A stretch of 64,000 bases of DNA from Enterocloster asparagiformis (GTDB lineage Bacteria; Bacillota; Clostridia; Lachnospirales; Lachnospiraceae), in the NCBI GenBank assembly GCA_018380885.1, contig JAGZSY010000012.1, positions 1 through 64,000 of the forward strand, written 5' to 3'. Below the pieces are notes generated by a model that saw only the letters and a list, made by a program, of their open reading frames with translations, was not told where the DNA came from and ran no database searches. Within the stretch, counting starts at the first letter, position 1, and every line of letters starts with the position of its first letter. Positions 1 to 7,892 of this stretch are shown one piece after another. A program made the translations under genes and the position numbers.

Positions 1-70
1 AAAGAACTTCCGCAGAAGTGTTTTTATCATAACATGAAGCCGCGGCGGATGCAAGCGCCCGGCCGGCGAA

Positions 71-99
71 TTTACATTTAAACGTTCCTATAGTATAAT
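71..99 (+). promoter_or_regulatory. Sigma-A-type promoter of the GtrII-like gene
   Basis: TTTACA at 71-76 and a perfect TATAAT at 94-99 are separated by 17 bp. They lie 45 bp upstream of the chosen ATG at 144, so this is a convincing housekeeping promoter for the first gene. Confidence 0.75.
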
Positions 100-143
100 A
101 AAAACATCCGGTGGACTTACCAGAAAAACAGGGGGAACTTCGT

Positions 144-1922
144 ATGAGAGAATTCACAGAGGATTTGCGGGAATTAAAGGCCTGGCTGCGCGACCACCGA
201 AAGGGCGCGTTGTTTGTCGCCGCCTTTTCGGTGCTGGTATTCGGCATCAAACTGTTCTACCACGATGTGGGCATCGACAGCGAGAGCATTTTCACGGACC
301 CGAATATGTACAACCGGGTGTGGATTTCCACAGGCCGCTACGGGCTGGTGCTCACCAAGCTGCTGTTCGGCTTCTCCCACATGATTCCCTACGGAGCCAA
401 CCTGCTGATGCTTCTGACCCTGAACGCCGTGGTGACGCTGTTTTCCTTCCTGGTGTTTAAGTGGAGCCGCGGCCAGGTGAACAGCCGGTCTTTCTATCCG
501 GTGTTCGGGGTGATGTTCCTCTCCTCGCCCATCCTGGCGGAACAGTTTTATTTCACGCTCCAATCCTTTGAAATCGCCTGGGCCATGCTGCTGTGCGTCG
601 CCGCGGCCTACTTTGCCGGCAAGCTGGCCTACGGCCCCCGCTACCGCCTGCGGGACGAGTCCCGGCAGTGGCTGATGGCCGCCGCCCGCTTCGGACTGCC
701 CGCCCTGCTGTTCATGATCTGGGCCTTCGCCACCTACCAGGCCTTCACCGTGATCTACATTATCGTAGTCCTGGTGTCCTACCTGCTCACCTTCCAGGCG
801 GAGAAGAGCGGCAAATCTTCCCGCAGCTACTTTTTCGGCGGCCTGCGCCAGGTGATTCTGTTCCTGGCCGGCATCTCCGGCTGGTGGATCATCCACAAGC
901 TTCTGTGCCGGTTCTTTTTCGGGGAATTGCAGTACACCGCCAACATGATTCTCTGGAAGGTGGACCCCTCCTCCTGCCTCGCCACGATAAAAGGAGAATT
1001 TTTACAGATGTGCCTGGGTTCCAGCTTCTACTACCAGAAGCTGTTTCTGCCCGTGTTGATTCTGGCCGCCCTGCTGATGCTGATCCGCGCCCTGCGCTCC
1101 TGCCGCAAGCAGCTGCCCTGCTTTATCCTGGCGCTGGCCCTGTACATGATCTCCCCGCTGCTCCTGACCCTGGTCACAGGAGGCGGTTACCCCATGCGCT
1201 CACGCATGTTTTACCCTCTGGCTATGGCCTTCGCCTTCGCGTTTGTGGCCGCTGTGATCCGCCACCGGCTGATCCGCCTGGCCTTTCTCCTCACCGTGAT
1301 GGTCTGCGCCTGGCAGCAGACCGGCTACAGCCTGGCCCTCCAGGAGACCGCCCACATCGCCTACGAGAGCGACCGCAATCTGATGAACCGGATCGTGGCC
1401 CGCATGGAGGAGGTGGCCGGAAAACGGCTGGGCGACGTGCCCACGGTATTCGTGGGCAAGCTGGCCCCGGACCTGCCCGCGGACGTGCTCCGGGGCGAGG
1501 TCACCGGCCATTCCTTCTTCGAGTGGGATGCCGGCTACTACGCCACAGGCAACCACCGCATCACCGGGCTGGCCGGGGTCATGGGCGTGGAGCTTATGTC
1601 CGCGGACGACGAGCAGAAAAAGGCCGCGGTGGAATACTCCCGCGCCATGAACCCCTGGCCGGCCGCCGACAGCGTGCGCATGAAGGACGGCGTGCTCATC
1701 GTCAAGCTCTCCTCCCCGGATAAAACCACCAACCGCTGGTGGTACTCCGGCGGCTGGCATTACTGGATGAACAACTTCACCGTAAACCTGGTCTCAGACT
1801 GGAAGAAAATCGACGGGATATGGTATTATTTTGACGAAAACGGAAACATGGTGACCGGCGAGCGCGAGATCAAGGGCGTGCTCTACCGCTTCGACACGGA
1901 CGGCATGTGGATAGAGGAATAG
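144..1922 (+). CDS. GtrII-like polytopic membrane protein with C-terminal cell-wall-binding repeat
   Basis: A protein of about 592 residues. The first ~400 residues are strongly hydrophobic with many membrane spans and resemble the GtrII/glucosyltransferase group of polytopic membrane enzymes (N-terminal SIFTDPNMYNRVWISTGRYG block). A hydrophilic domain follows (~400-540). The last ~45 residues (WKKIDGIWYYFDENGNMVTG and the following GVLYRFDTDGMW) are a typical choline/cell-wall-binding repeat. ATG at 144 is preferred over GTG at 111 because GGGGG at 131-135 is a well-spaced ribosome binding site. A role in surface glycan glucosylation is inferred from family resemblance. A wall-binding repeat on a polytopic enzyme is unusual. 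Confidence 0.7.
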   Translation: MREFTEDLRELKAWLRDHRKGALFVAAFSVLVFGIKLFYHDVGIDSESIFTDPNMYNRVWISTGRYGLVLTKLLFGFSHMIPYGANLLMLLTLNAVVTLFSFLVFKWSRGQVNSRSFYPVFGVMFLSSPILAEQFYFTLQSFEIAWAMLLCVAAAYFAGKLAYGPRYRLRDESRQWLMAAARFGLPALLFMIWAFATYQAFTVIYIIVVLVSYLLTFQAEKSGKSSRSYFFGGLRQVILFLAGISGWWIIHKLLCRFFFGELQYTANMILWKVDPSSCLATIKGEFLQMCLGSSFYYQKLFLPVLILAALLMLIRALRSCRKQLPCFILALALYMISPLLLTLVTGGGYPMRSRMFYPLAMAFAFAFVAAVIRHRLIRLAFLLTVMVCAWQQTGYSLALQETAHIAYESDRNLMNRIVARMEEVAGKRLGDVPTVFVGKLAPDLPADVLRGEVTGHSFFEWDAGYYATGNHRITGLAGVMGVELMSADDEQKKAAVEYSRAMNPWPAADSVRMKDGVLIVKLSSPDKTTNRWWYSGGWHYWMNNFTVNLVSDWKKIDGIWYYFDENGNMVTGEREIKGVLYRFDTDGMWIEE

Positions 1923-2086
1923 GCAAAATGCTCCCGCTACCCAGCAATCCCACGTCCATCCCGGCAGCGGCCAAAACGTGATCAACCGAACCGGTCCATA
2001 GGGCCGGATCGCCGCCGTGAGAGCCGTGGCGGCGCTTCCTCAAGTAACATTCACACATGCGGAATTCTATTTCCGCCACAGCGCGC

Positions 2087-2144
2087 AAATGCCGGTTTCC
2101 CCGTGCAAGGTGCTCAAAGCCCTTGCGCGGGGAAACCGGCATTT
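2087..2144. terminator. Very long perfect hairpin between convergent genes
   Basis: Two 24-nt arms (2087-2110 and 2121-2144) are complementary at every position apart from one G-T wobble and enclose a 10-nt loop. The outer arms are A/T-rich (AAATGCC/GGCATTT), so either strand gives a stem flanked by short T runs. Its place between the convergent GtrII-like and acyltransferase genes fits a bidirectional terminator. The arm length is more than termination needs. Confidence 0.6.
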
Positions 2145-2197
2145 TGTCGTAAAAACCCCAATCGGCGGCGCAGCCATGAATCTCGTGGGCGCCCTTC

Positions 2198-3244
2198 TCA
2201 TCTTCCCCCCGAAAGCCTGCCATACACTCCCGGCAGATAGCGCTCCAGCGCCCGGGAAATTCCGTAGCTGGCCGCTGCCATCAGCCCGGGCATGGCCAGG
2301 AAAATGATCAGCGCAGCCCAGAACCGGCCAAAAAACACCATGGCTCCCGCCTTGTTGACCAGGCGCACCAGGGCGAAATGAACCGCGTAGAGAAAGAAAT
2401 TCTGCTTCATCCAGGCAAACGCTGCCGGCAGGGGGGCCAGACTCACGGCCATCCAGGCGGCCGACGCCATGACAAAGCGGATCATTACGGTTTGCAGCGG
2501 ATTGTTGAATAGGATCATCCCCGGCCGCCCCAGCGTCAGCGCAGCCGTGCCCAAAAAGGCCAGCACAGCCGCCGGAACCGCCCAGGCGCCGATGCGCCCG
2601 CTCTCCACAAAGGCTCCCGCCCGTTCCCGGTGCAGAGCCGCCCAGGCTCCGGCGCTGTAATAAAACAGGGCGTCCGCGTTCAGCAGCGGAAAATACCACC
2701 CCTTCCAGATAATCACGGCCAGCCCCCCGAAGGTCAGGGCCGCCGTGAGATTGCGCCTCATCAGCAGCCAGACCGCCGGGGCCAGCCCGATCAGCAGAAT
2801 CAGCTGGAACAGGTACCAGAACACCGGGTTATAGCCGTAAAACAGCACGGCCTCCACTATCTGCCGCCCGTTAACAGGCACCGCCTCCTTGCCCACCAGA
2901 CGGGCGATCACAGGCAGCCGGGTGGCCAGCACATAGGCCATGTAGTAGAGAAAATTCCATAAAAAATAAGGAATCAGCACGCTGTGAACGCGGGACTTCC
3001 ATTTATATAGAAGTTTCTCCCAGCTAAACCGCCGGTAGAACAGATAGGCGGAGACCATGAAGAACCCCGGGACAGCCATCTGTCCCAGTTGTTCTCCGAT
3101 CGCCCGCTCAATCCGGTCCGCCGCCGCGGCCTGTCCGGTCAGCCCCAGGAACAATTCCCCGTTGTAGGAGTGAACCCACACCACCAGCATGCTGAATATA
3201 AAGGTCACCCAATAGATTCTGCTGCGGAATTGTTCTTCGTTCAT
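2198..3244 (-). CDS. Acyltransferase family 3 membrane protein
   Basis: About 348 residues with roughly ten hydrophobic segments, matching the acyltransferase_3 (OafA/WecH-like) family that O-acylates surface glycans or other extracytoplasmic substrates. The N-terminal segment WVTFIFSMLVVWVHSYNG carries the histidine in transmembrane helix 1 expected for this family. ATG at 3244 was chosen over GTG at 3250 because AAAGGA lies 9 nt before the ATG but only 3 nt before the GTG. It converges on the GtrII-like gene. Together they could modify a surface polymer, but nothing in the sequence fixes the substrate. Confidence 0.75.
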   Translation of the reverse strand: MNEEQFRSRIYWVTFIFSMLVVWVHSYNGELFLGLTGQAAAADRIERAIGEQLGQMAVPGFFMVSAYLFYRRFSWEKLLYKWKSRVHSVLIPYFLWNFLYYMAYVLATRLPVIARLVGKEAVPVNGRQIVEAVLFYGYNPVFWYLFQLILLIGLAPAVWLLMRRNLTAALTFGGLAVIIWKGWYFPLLNADALFYYSAGAWAALHRERAGAFVESGRIGAWAVPAAVLAFLGTAALTLGRPGMILFNNPLQTVMIRFVMASAAWMAVSLAPLPAAFAWMKQNFFLYAVHFALVRLVNKAGAMVFFGRFWAALIIFLAMPGLMAAASYGISRALERYLPGVYGRLSGGR

Positions 3245-3286
3245 AGGCACGATTCCTTTCGGTATTCTCAGCGCAGCAGCCTTCTG

Positions 3287-4465
3287 TCAGCTGCGCCCTT
3301 CCCGATACTTCGCCAGCAGCTTGTTGATCCGGTTGGTGGGGGTCAAAAGCTCGCTCAGAGAGGCATCGTGGTTCAGGTTGTCAATAATCAGGGCAATGTA
3401 CTTGCTCATATCCACGTTGATATAGTACGGTTTTGCCAGCAGATCCGGGGTCTGGTACACCAGGTTGGTGGTCAGAATCCGGTCGATAATCCCGTTCTCA
3501 TAATACTCGTCAAATTTCGCCAGACCGTTGGTGAACAGTCCGAAGGTGGCGCAGATAAACACCTTTCTGGCCTTTCTGCGCTTCAGCTCCTTGGCCACGT
3601 CCTGAACGCTCTCGCCGGAGGAGATCATATCGTCGATGATCAACACGTCCTTGCCCTCCACGCTGGAGCCCAAAAACTCGTGGGCCACGATGGGGTTGCG
3701 GCCGCCCACGATCTTCGTGTAATCACGGCGTTTGTAAAACATTCCCATATCCAGGCCCAGCATGTTGGCGAAATACACGGCGCGGCCGGTTCCGCCCTCG
3801 TCAGGGCTGATCACCATCATGTGGTCGCTGTCGATCTGGAGATCCGTCTCCACCTTGAGCAGATATTTGAGGAACTGGTAAATAGGCTGCACCGTCTCAA
3901 AGCCGCGCAGCGGGATGGCGTTCTGCACCCTGGGGTCGTGGGCATCAAAGGTGATGATGTTCTCCACACCCATGTTCACCAGCTCGCGCAGCGCCAGGGC
4001 GCAGTCCAGGGACTCGCGGCCGGAACGCTTGTGCTGGCGGCTCTCATACAGGAAGGGCATGATCACGTTGATCCTGCGGGCCTTGCCGGCCGCGGCCGCG
4101 ATGATGCGCTTTAAATCCTGGAAATGGTCGTCCGGTGACATATGGTTGATCATGCCGCAGAGGGAGTAGGTCAGACTGTAATTACACACGTCCACCATGA
4201 TATACAGATCATCTCCGCGCACCGACTCTGTGATGATGCCCTTGGCCTCACCGGAACCAAACCTGGGTGTCTTGGCCTCAATCATATAGGATTCTCTCTG
4301 ATAGCCGGAGAATGCGATAGTCGATTTGTGCTCGCTCTCCCGCTCGTGTCTCCACTCCACCAGATACTTGTCCACCTTCTCGCCCAGCTCGGAGATTCCC
4401 TTAAGCGGAATCAGTCCCAGCGGCCCTACCGGTATGGTTTCAATGATCTTTTCCTCGTACAGCAT
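3287..4465 (-). CDS. prs: Ribose-phosphate pyrophosphokinase (PRPP synthetase), long clostridial form
   Basis: A 392-residue protein with the PRPP-binding loop VLIIDDMISSGESVQDV in the C-terminal half, the ITFDAHDPRVQNAIP segment and the DEGGTGRAVYFAN region characteristic of PRPP synthetases. These enzymes make 5-phosphoribosyl-1-pyrophosphate from ribose 5-phosphate and ATP in the cytoplasm. Typical Prs proteins are about 315 residues; this one carries extra N-terminal sequence, as in a long subgroup known from Clostridia. The start is supported by AGGAGGATAAAAAACAC before the ATG. It lies 80 bp downstream of the dnaC-like gene on the same strand. Confidence 0.9.
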   Translation of the reverse strand: MLYEEKIIETIPVGPLGLIPLKGISELGEKVDKYLVEWRHERESEHKSTIAFSGYQRESYMIEAKTPRFGSGEAKGIITESVRGDDLYIMVDVCNYSLTYSLCGMINHMSPDDHFQDLKRIIAAAAGKARRINVIMPFLYESRQHKRSGRESLDCALALRELVNMGVENIITFDAHDPRVQNAIPLRGFETVQPIYQFLKYLLKVETDLQIDSDHMMVISPDEGGTGRAVYFANMLGLDMGMFYKRRDYTKIVGGRNPIVAHEFLGSSVEGKDVLIIDDMISSGESVQDVAKELKRRKARKVFICATFGLFTNGLAKFDEYYENGIIDRILTTNLVYQTPDLLAKPYYINVDMSKYIALIIDNLNHDASLSELLTPTNRINKLLAKYREGRS

Positions 4466-4545
4466 GTGTTTTTTATCCTCCTGTTTGTTGTGAACATATC
4501 ATTTATACATCATGGGCGTGTTTTCGTCAAGCGGTTACCGCCCTT

Positions 4546-5526
4546 TTAACCTTTTAACAAGCGAATATCCCCGCCGTACAGGGGAATGATGGTGTAGCCG
4601 CTCATAATCCGGGAGGTCACCCGGTCCGTGTAGCTGTCCCGCAGCATGGCCAGGGACAGATTGGTGGAAATGATGGTGGAGCGCTTCATATTCATCCGCT
4701 CGTTGATGCAGTAGAACAGTTGGGAGGAGGTAAAGCTGTTGTTCAGCTCCGTGCCCAAATCGTCGATAATCAGCAGGTCGCAGTCCAGGATATAGCGGTA
4801 CATATCCTTCATGTCGTCCTCCGGCTGGTAATCGAACTTGTTGCGGGAAAACACCTCGAAAAGGTCGGAGGCGGACAGGTAGATCACGGAATAGTACTTG
4901 TCCATCAGCTCCCTGGCGATGCAGTTGGTCAGAAACGTTTTTCCCACGCCGGTGCTGCCGGTAAACAGCAGATTGTCGTGCTTTTTGCCGAAATCCCGCA
5001 CAAAGTCGCTGCACCAGCCCACCACCTGGCGCATATACCTGGCGTTTGTCATACCGATCTGGGGAATCAGCTCCGTGTCGTCATAGTATGAGAAGGACAA
5101 TTTGGAAAAATTTTCCTGGTCCAGCACAGTTTCCAGATTGGACTGGGCGTAGAGCAGCTTCATCTGGGCCTGCAGGAAGCAGTGGCACTTTTTTCCATCC
5201 ACGTAGCCGGTGTCGCAGCAGTCCGGGCAGCGGTAGTGCGGCTCCAGGTAATCGTCCGGAAAGCCGGCCGCCCTGATCAGCAGCGTCTTCTGTTCCTTCA
5301 GATCCTGCAAGTCCGCCCGCAGCTTGTCAAGCGCGCCCTGGTCGCCCTCCAGAAGCTTTCTGGCGCAGGCCACCGACCGGCCGGCGATCTCCGCCTCCAG
5401 CTCCCGGACCGCGGGCACCGCCTTGTAGACCTGGGCCCGGCGCTCCTCCTGCAGGTGACGGTTCTCAATCTGCTGTTTTCCGTATTCCCGCATAATCGCG
5501 TCGTACTGGGAATTGCTAAGTGCCAT
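4546..5526 (-). CDS. DnaC/DnaI-like helicase loader ATPase
   Basis: 326 residues. A Cys cluster (CPDCCDTGYVDGKKCHC, residues ~110-126) forms a likely zinc site. An AAA+ core follows with Walker A GSTGVGKTF (~190) and Walker B LLIIDDLGTE, as in DnaI/DnaC helicase loaders. These proteins deliver the replicative DNA helicase at origins or restart sites. ATG has a good AAGGAGATTGAGAG upstream. The gene follows the dnaD-like gene on the same strand, but a 533-bp repeat-filled gap separates them. Pairing of DnaD-domain and DnaC-like proteins is a known Firmicute primosome arrangement, which supports the call. Confidence 0.85.
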   Translation of the reverse strand: MALSNSQYDAIMREYGKQQIENRHLQEERRAQVYKAVPAVRELEAEIAGRSVACARKLLEGDQGALDKLRADLQDLKEQKTLLIRAAGFPDDYLEPHYRCPDCCDTGYVDGKKCHCFLQAQMKLLYAQSNLETVLDQENFSKLSFSYYDDTELIPQIGMTNARYMRQVVGWCSDFVRDFGKKHDNLLFTGSTGVGKTFLTNCIARELMDKYYSVIYLSASDLFEVFSRNKFDYQPEDDMKDMYRYILDCDLLIIDDLGTELNNSFTSSQLFYCINERMNMKRSTIISTNLSLAMLRDSYTDRVTSRIMSGYTIIPLYGGDIRLLKG

Positions 5527-5588
5527 CTCTCAATCTCCTTGCTCAATCATGTCCCGATGGGGGCGTTGGCCGGTTTGGGGCGGGTATA

Positions 5589-5964
5589 CTCGCCAGCTCA
5601 GGGCGGGGCGCTCGCCAGCTCGGGGCGGGGGCCCGCCAGCTCGGGGCGGGGCTCGCCGGTTTAGGGTGGGAGCTCGCCGACACGGGCGGGTATACTCGCC
5701 GTCTCAAGGCGGAGGCGCTCGTCGGTTTAGGGTGGATGCTCGCCGACACGGGACGGTTATACTTGCCGTCTCGAGGCGGAGGCTCTCGCAGCTCGGCCGG
5801 GGCGCTCGCCGGTTTGGGGTGGGCGCTCGCCGACACGGGACGGTTATAATCGCCGTCTCGGGGCGGGGCCCGCCGACACGGGCAGGTATACTCGCCGTCT
5901 CGGGGCGTGGGCCCGCCGACACGGGCAGGTATACTCGCCGTTTTAGGTCGAATGGGCTCTCGCC
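5589..5964. repeat. Degenerate ~21-22 bp tandem repeats, about 18 units
   Basis: The hexamer CTCGCC or a one-base variant recurs at 5589, 5611, 5632, 5652, 5673, 5695, 5718, 5739, 5762, 5785, 5805, 5826, 5849, 5869, 5891, 5912, 5934 and 5959, spaced 20-25 bp. In the right half two unit types alternate: one with GACACGGG and a short GTATA/GTTATA stretch, one with GTCTCGGGGCGGG. The region fills most of the gap between dnaD and dnaC (5527-6059). It contains no convincing gene. The spacing is close to two helical turns. Confidence 0.85.
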
Positions 5965-6059
5965 ATCCTGGGACGCAAAATCACGGAGCGGCCGGTACTC
6001 CCGCTGAGGCTGCCTGCGGTATCTCTTGTAATGTCCCCGAAAGCCCCAAAAACAACGGG

Positions 6060-7625
6060 CTACTGTTGATTCACGCGCTCCTTCAGCTGCTTTAACACCA
6101 GCGCGTCGTAGTCCGTGTCGCGCTGCTTGAAATTGTGGAACTGGTTGGACTTGCGGCGTCCGCCGTCCCCCTGGCCCCCGTTTTGGCCTCCTGGGCCTCT
6201 GCTACCCTGGGTCTGGCCGTTTCCGCCCTGGGCGCGGGCCTTGGTGCGCTTCTCGTCCATGGCCTCCACGTCCGCCCTGGTGCGAACCCCCGCCAGCTTC
6301 CAGTCGGACAGAATCTTGTCCGCATAGCGGAAGCTGGGGGTATGTATGGCGGAAATGGTCCGGTTGCAGGCCATGAGCACCAGCTCCCGGCCAAATCCGT
6401 ACTCGCGGAACCACTTGGTGATCATCTTCTGCTCTTCCGTGGCCGGCCGGCGGTCGTTTAAGCCGAACGCCTTCATCACGCTGAAGGCGTCGTTGTTGAA
6501 GCCCTCGGCGTACTCCTTGGCCTCGTCGGGCGTCTTAAACCCCTGCTCATGCCAGTTGATGGCAACGGTCTCCATGTAGCGGACGCTCACATGGCCGTTC
6601 TGCACACAGTATTCCACCAGATATTCCAAAAGCTCGGGGCTGAACTTCAGCGTGTCGTACAGGTAGGCGAACACCTGGCAGTCCCTGGGCGTAAACACTT
6701 TGTTCATGTACTTCTGCGCGATGTAGAGAATCTGCGCAAACTCCTCGTCGCCGGAGAGGCGGTTCACCTGGGCCACGGAATAGACCGGCTTCGCGGGCCG
6801 GGCCTCCTGCTGGTCCCGGGCAGTTACCACGGACCGGGCGGTCTCAGAGGACGGCTCCGCGGCAGGCTGGGCAGCGGCAAATCCGTTTTCCTGAGGAGCG
6901 GCGGCGCAAAAACGCGCCGGGACAGCGCCTGCTCCCGGCTGACGGACCTCACCGGACCATCCCTTGCCGGGGACCCGCTGGGACTGGCCCGGGACAGTCT
7001 CAAATCCACAGGAAGTCCTGCCGCCGGGCTCATAGCCGTCCCCGGCGGAGGCGTCGGCGTACTGGACTGCGCTGGCCGCGGCTCCGCCATAAGCTTCCGG
7101 CCCGCGGCCTGTTCCCGCGCTACCGCCATAGGCTTCCGACCCGCGGCCCGCTCCCGCGGCTCCGCCATAAGCTTCCGACCCGCGGCCCGCTCCCGCGGCC
7201 CCGCTATAAGCTTCCGGCCCGCGGCCCGTTCCCGCGCTACCGCGCCCAGAAACGTATGCGACAGCCTCCACGCCGGCCGCCCCGGCCGGGGAGCCGCCAA
7301 TTGCCGCCTGACCCAGGGCCGCGCTGGCGGCCGTCTGATCCGCCACCGCTCTCACGTCCGCCTCCCCGCTTTCCGGGGAAGCCGTCTCCTCCCGCAATAA
7401 GACCCCGGCCTTTTCCCAATAGGCCAGGGCCCGGCGTACATCGGATTCCGTATGGTTCAGGGCGTCCGCAACGGCGTCCACACTGACCGGTTCACTCTGA
7501 TGGCGCAGAATATACAGGTAAACCTTCACATACTCTCCATTGGCCGCGGCCATATAATGATCGATAAACTCGTCCGCCACCGCGGTAACGGGAATATTCC
7601 ACCTGTCCTTCACCTGAAACGTCAT
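6060..7625 (-). CDS. DnaD-domain replication protein with repetitive linker
   Basis: 521 residues. The N-terminal ~90 residues look like a winged-helix domain (VPVDAVADALNHTESDVRRAL-like pattern). A Gly/Ala/Arg/Glu-rich low-complexity linker (~100-275) follows, with a 13-residue repeat. Two DnaB2/DnaD-type helical domains occupy ~285-460, the second containing IHTPSFRYADKILSDW. The tail is basic and Gly/Gln-rich. DnaD/DnaB proteins remodel origin DNA and recruit the helicase loader. ATG is preceded by CCGGAGGTGTAAAGG. DnaA boxes lie immediately upstream and the dnaC-like gene is downstream, so this is probably the primosome initiation unit. Confidence 0.85.
   Translation of the reverse strand: MTFQVKDRWNIPVTAVADEFIDHYMAAANGEYVKVYLYILRHQSEPVSVDAVADALNHTESDVRRALAYWEKAGVLLREETASPESGEADVRAVADQTAASAALGQAAIGGSPAGAAGVEAVAYVSGRGSAGTGRGPEAYSGAAGAGRGSEAYGGAAGAGRGSEAYGGSAGTGRGPEAYGGAAASAVQYADASAGDGYEPGGRTSCGFETVPGQSQRVPGKGWSGEVRQPGAGAVPARFCAAAPQENGFAAAQPAAEPSSETARSVVTARDQQEARPAKPVYSVAQVNRLSGDEEFAQILYIAQKYMNKVFTPRDCQVFAYLYDTLKFSPELLEYLVEYCVQNGHVSVRYMETVAINWHEQGFKTPDEAKEYAEGFNNDAFSVMKAFGLNDRRPATEEQKMITKWFREYGFGRELVLMACNRTISAIHTPSFRYADKILSDWKLAGVRTRADVEAMDEKRTKARAQGGNGQTQGSRGPGGQNGGQGDGGRRKSNQFHNFKQRDTDYDALVLKQLKERVNQQ
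7080..7240. repeat. 39-bp in-frame tandem repeat inside the dnaD-like gene
   Basis: About four copies of a 39-bp unit encode a 13-residue repeat of the form GRGSEAYGGAAGA. Because 39 is divisible by three, copy-number change keeps the reading frame, so linker length could vary between strains without breaking the protein. Confidence 0.8.
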
Positions 7626-7692
7626 CCTTTACACCTCCGGTTAAGCTGCTATCATCATAACACATCCCCCCAAAAAAGAAAATAGGGGGCAG

Positions 7693-7892
7693 TTATGCAC
7701 ACATCCCATTGTGGATAATGTGGATAATGTGGAAAATCCGGTGGACCGCTATGCCTCTAACGACCCAAACGTCCGGATTCCCCATATAAATCCATGATTC
7801 TTAAAATCGTGCGACATTTTTTTATGTCAATCTCGCAATCCACATCGTATCTTTACATAAAATGTTGACAACTCTGTGGATAATGTGGATAA
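7693..7892. promoter_or_regulatory. Cluster of six DnaA-box matches between murC and dnaD
   Basis: Nonamers matching TTWTNCACA occur at 7693-7701 (TTATGCACA, plus strand). On the minus strand they occur at 7710-7718, 7719-7727 (both TTATCCACA), 7728-7736 (TTTTCCACA), 7875-7883 and 7884-7892 (both TTATCCACA). Three of them abut without spacers and the last two abut each other and the murC stop codon. Between the groups is a relatively AT-rich stretch (7795-7870). DnaA control of the dnaD-dnaC unit is the simplest reading. An origin-like or DnaA-titrating role is possible. Confidence 0.75.
7844..7871 (-). promoter_or_regulatory. Candidate promoter of the dnaD-like gene
   Basis: Read on the minus strand, TTGTCA (7866-7871) and TACGAT (7844-7849) are 16 bp apart. 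It sits between the two DnaA-box groups and about 220 bp upstream of the dnaD start. The -10 match is modest. Confidence 0.35.

Noticed and set aside
174..896. Long antisense open frames opposite the GtrII-like gene and many other genes
   Set aside because: High GC makes long shadow frames; codon pattern, ribosome binding sites and homology favour the annotated strand.
3265..3296. Hairpin GCGCAGC/GCTGCGC at the 3' end of prs as terminator
   Set aside because: It overlaps the prs coding end and has no T run on either side.
5513..6007. Open frames on both strands within the phased repeat region
   Set aside because: Arg/Ala/Gly-rich translations arise from GC-rich repeats; there is no ribosome binding site or family match.
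7693..7892. Calling this region the chromosomal origin
   Set aside because: No dnaA, dnaN, rpmH or rnpA nearby and no skew data; only a DnaA-box cluster can be supported.
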